Shown here: one piece after another, positions 62,473 through 64,000 of the stretch | Layout: each line of letters begins with the position of its first letter | Numbering within the stretch: position 1 is the first letter of the stretch | Assembly: GCF_037893015.1 (NCBI RefSeq) | Contig: NC_133666.1 | Coordinates: 621,469,156-621,533,155, forward strand | Source of the DNA: Macrotis lagotis | Lineage: Eukaryota; Chordata; Mammalia; Peramelemorphia; Peramelidae | Reading direction: 5' to 3' | DNA length: 64,000 nt | Position numbers and translations under genes: made by a program | The notes under the pieces: model-generated | Seen by the model: only the letters and a program-made list of their open reading frames with translations | What the model was told of the DNA's origin: nothing | Databases searched by the model: none

Positions 62473-64000
62473 CCTGAAAAACTTATCCTTATTATCTAAA
62501 CCAGGATCCCATTGTTCATTTGGGCCAAGAAATGGATGGCCATACAACATCTCATCAGGAGATGACCCGATGTCCCATCTAGGCTTTGTCCTGATCCTTA
62601 ATGATGCAAGGGGCAGGCATTTGGTCCAAGGTAATTGTGTCTCAAGAGACAACTTTGTTAACTGTCTCTTAATGTCCTGATTTATTCTTTCCACCTTGCC
62701 AGAGGAGGGTGGATGCCAGGGAGTTTGTAGTTCCCAGAAAATTTCCAAGGCTTGAGCCAGGGACTGAAGAACCTTGGAGGTAACGTGTGTCCCTTGATCT
62801 GGATCAATCCTGTCCACTTGTTCTAGCAGAATTTTGCTGACCATGGGTTCAGTTGCCCTTGAAAGAGGTAAGGCCTCTATCTAGGAAGTCTAATGGTCTA
62901 TTATGACCAACAAGTATTTGAGGTGGCCAACAGGAGGCAGCTCAGTAAAATCCATCTGTATGCTCTGAAAGGGTCCCAGAGGCCATCCCCCTGCCAGCAT
63001 TCAGTGCTGGGCAGCCCTATTTGTCCTTCAACAAATGAGACACCCATCTGTCAATTGCCTGGCTATTGTATGGAGGCCAGGAGATACATACTTGGCTAAG
63101 GCTGCATCACACAGATTCTGTACTCCTTAATTACTGCCTTGATGTAAAGTCTGCAAGACTTGCCTCATACTTTCTTTGTTCAGCACTTCCTGTCCATCGG
63201 GCAAATGCCAACATCCCTCATCGGACTCCTTAACCCCAGGTCCAACATTTTCTTCTTTTTCTTATCAGTAAAGGATGGTGGAGAGGTGCATGAAGGAAAG
63301 GTTGGTATTAGTAATAACATACCTTTCTGTCCTCCAAACTTTCCTTCCCCAGCTCTTTGAGCCATCTCGTCAGCAATGTGGTTACCCCTAGCTTCAAATG
63401 AGTTCCCTGATTTGACATATAGTACTGCAATAACGGGGTTTAAGCAAATTATTTAAAACTTCTCTTATTAAGGCATCATGGGCCAAATCTTTTCCTTTAC
63501 TACTTATCATTCCTCTCTTCTCCCATATTTTCCCAAATATGTGTACCACTCCTCAAGCATATTTGGTTATCAGTATAGATAGTCCCTCCTTTGTTTTCCA
63601 ATCCTTTTAATGCCTGTTCATTGCATACAGTTCACAAGTCTGAGCAGACCATCCTTTCCCACTTGAACAACTGTATTTTTATTCCCATCTATTCTAACAT
63701 ATCCATTCATCCTTTTTCCTTCCACCATCCTTGAGGATCCATCTGCAAACCAATCTTCCCCACCTGGAATGGGTGATTCCTGTAAGTCTTCTCTCACTTT
63801 AGTCTTAAAATTCACAACTTCTAAACAACTGTATTCTAATTGCTGAGAATCCTCAGGGGAAGCAGACAGAAACTCTGGACTCTGGTTATGATCCTGAGTT
63901 GGTATCAAATCATCCCTTTTTAAGAGAATTGTTTCATATTTTAATATGTGAGAGTCCGTTAACTATCCGCCAGCTTTTTGGTTCAAAATTGTCCTTCCCT
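60560..64000 (-). mobile_element. Class I (gammaretrovirus-like) endogenous retrovirus, fossil, partial
   Basis: Old provirus on the minus strand running past the window end. Parts in order, from the right: pol RNase H region (about 63.6-63.9 kb), integrase core and C-terminal region (about 62.1-62.9 kb), then env (about 60.6-62.1 kb), ending in transmembrane-subunit heptad sequence. No LTR was seen at the env end; an L1 fragment abuts there. It is clearly broken, with an estimated ten or more disruptions, and looks old. Assignment to class I is from integrase and env wording. Confidence 0.8.
62407..62470. repeat. (TA)n microsatellite
   Basis: About 31 TA units lying within the span of the retroviral fossil. 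Confidence 0.95.

Overview
This is a mammalian nuclear window, almost certainly from a marsupial. It holds more than 20 copies of a tRNA-derived SINE (A box near TGGCGCAGTGGATAGAGC, B box GGTTCAAATCC, fixed 3' half ending TTGCCTTGCAAAAACCT), plus MIR/CORE-SINEs, marsupial-type L1, a half-L1 and an RTE-like LINE with its probable SINE. The SINE wording (CACTTAATAATTACCTAGC) fits an Australian, possibly dasyurid, marsupial. That species call is inference; the marsupial call is firmer. The four host genes are in the order of human 8q24.3, shown here inverted: SHARPIN (+), CYC1 (-), GPAA1 (-), EXOSC4 (-).

Layout. 1-6.7 kb: repeats only. 7.0-10.1 kb: SHARPIN, nine coding exons in a CpG island, 405 aa. 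10.1-15.6 kb: SINEs, and an L1 nested in an RTE-like LINE. 15.6-19.7 kb: CYC1, seven exons, 320 aa, tail-to-tail with SHARPIN. 19.9-36.2 kb: repeat desert with old L1 pieces, a SEC63 processed pseudogene, a whole-ended half-L1 and a 5'-truncated L1 at the same target. 36.2-46.1 kb: GPAA1, twelve coding exons, 625 aa, including a U12-type intron and a large minisatellite between its CpG island and its ATG. 46.2-52.5 kb: old LINE sequence. 52.57-58.85 kb: EXOSC4, three exons, 245 aa, with a 72-bp tandem array just inside intron 1. 59.1 kb: a promoter-like CpG segment with no visible gene. 59.8-60.5 kb: an RPL27 processed pseudogene inside an L1 fragment. About 60.56-64 kb: a broken class I endogenous retrovirus (fossil) running off the end.

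The genes are unrelated housekeeping or signalling genes sharing a conserved neighbourhood: LUBAC ubiquitin ligase (SHARPIN), respiratory complex III (CYC1), GPI transamidase (GPAA1) and RNA exosome (EXOSC4). No operon-like cooperation is implied.

The most unusual signals are small and promoter- or splice-linked: (1) the SHARPIN exon 5 splice donor is repeated 13 times in a 19-bp minisatellite; (2) the GPAA1 intron after exon 8 has a perfect U12 ATATCCTTT donor and, in this sequence, appears to end in AT; (3) a CCAAT/GC-box module is amplified as a 72-bp array in EXOSC4 intron 1; (4) a ~451-bp higher-order repeat carrying NRF1-like motifs separates the GPAA1 CpG island from its first coding exon; (5) an eight-unit GGGGCC repeat lies next to the SHARPIN exon 2 donor. 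All gene models come from reading exons and splice sites by eye against remembered human proteins; no alignment was run.
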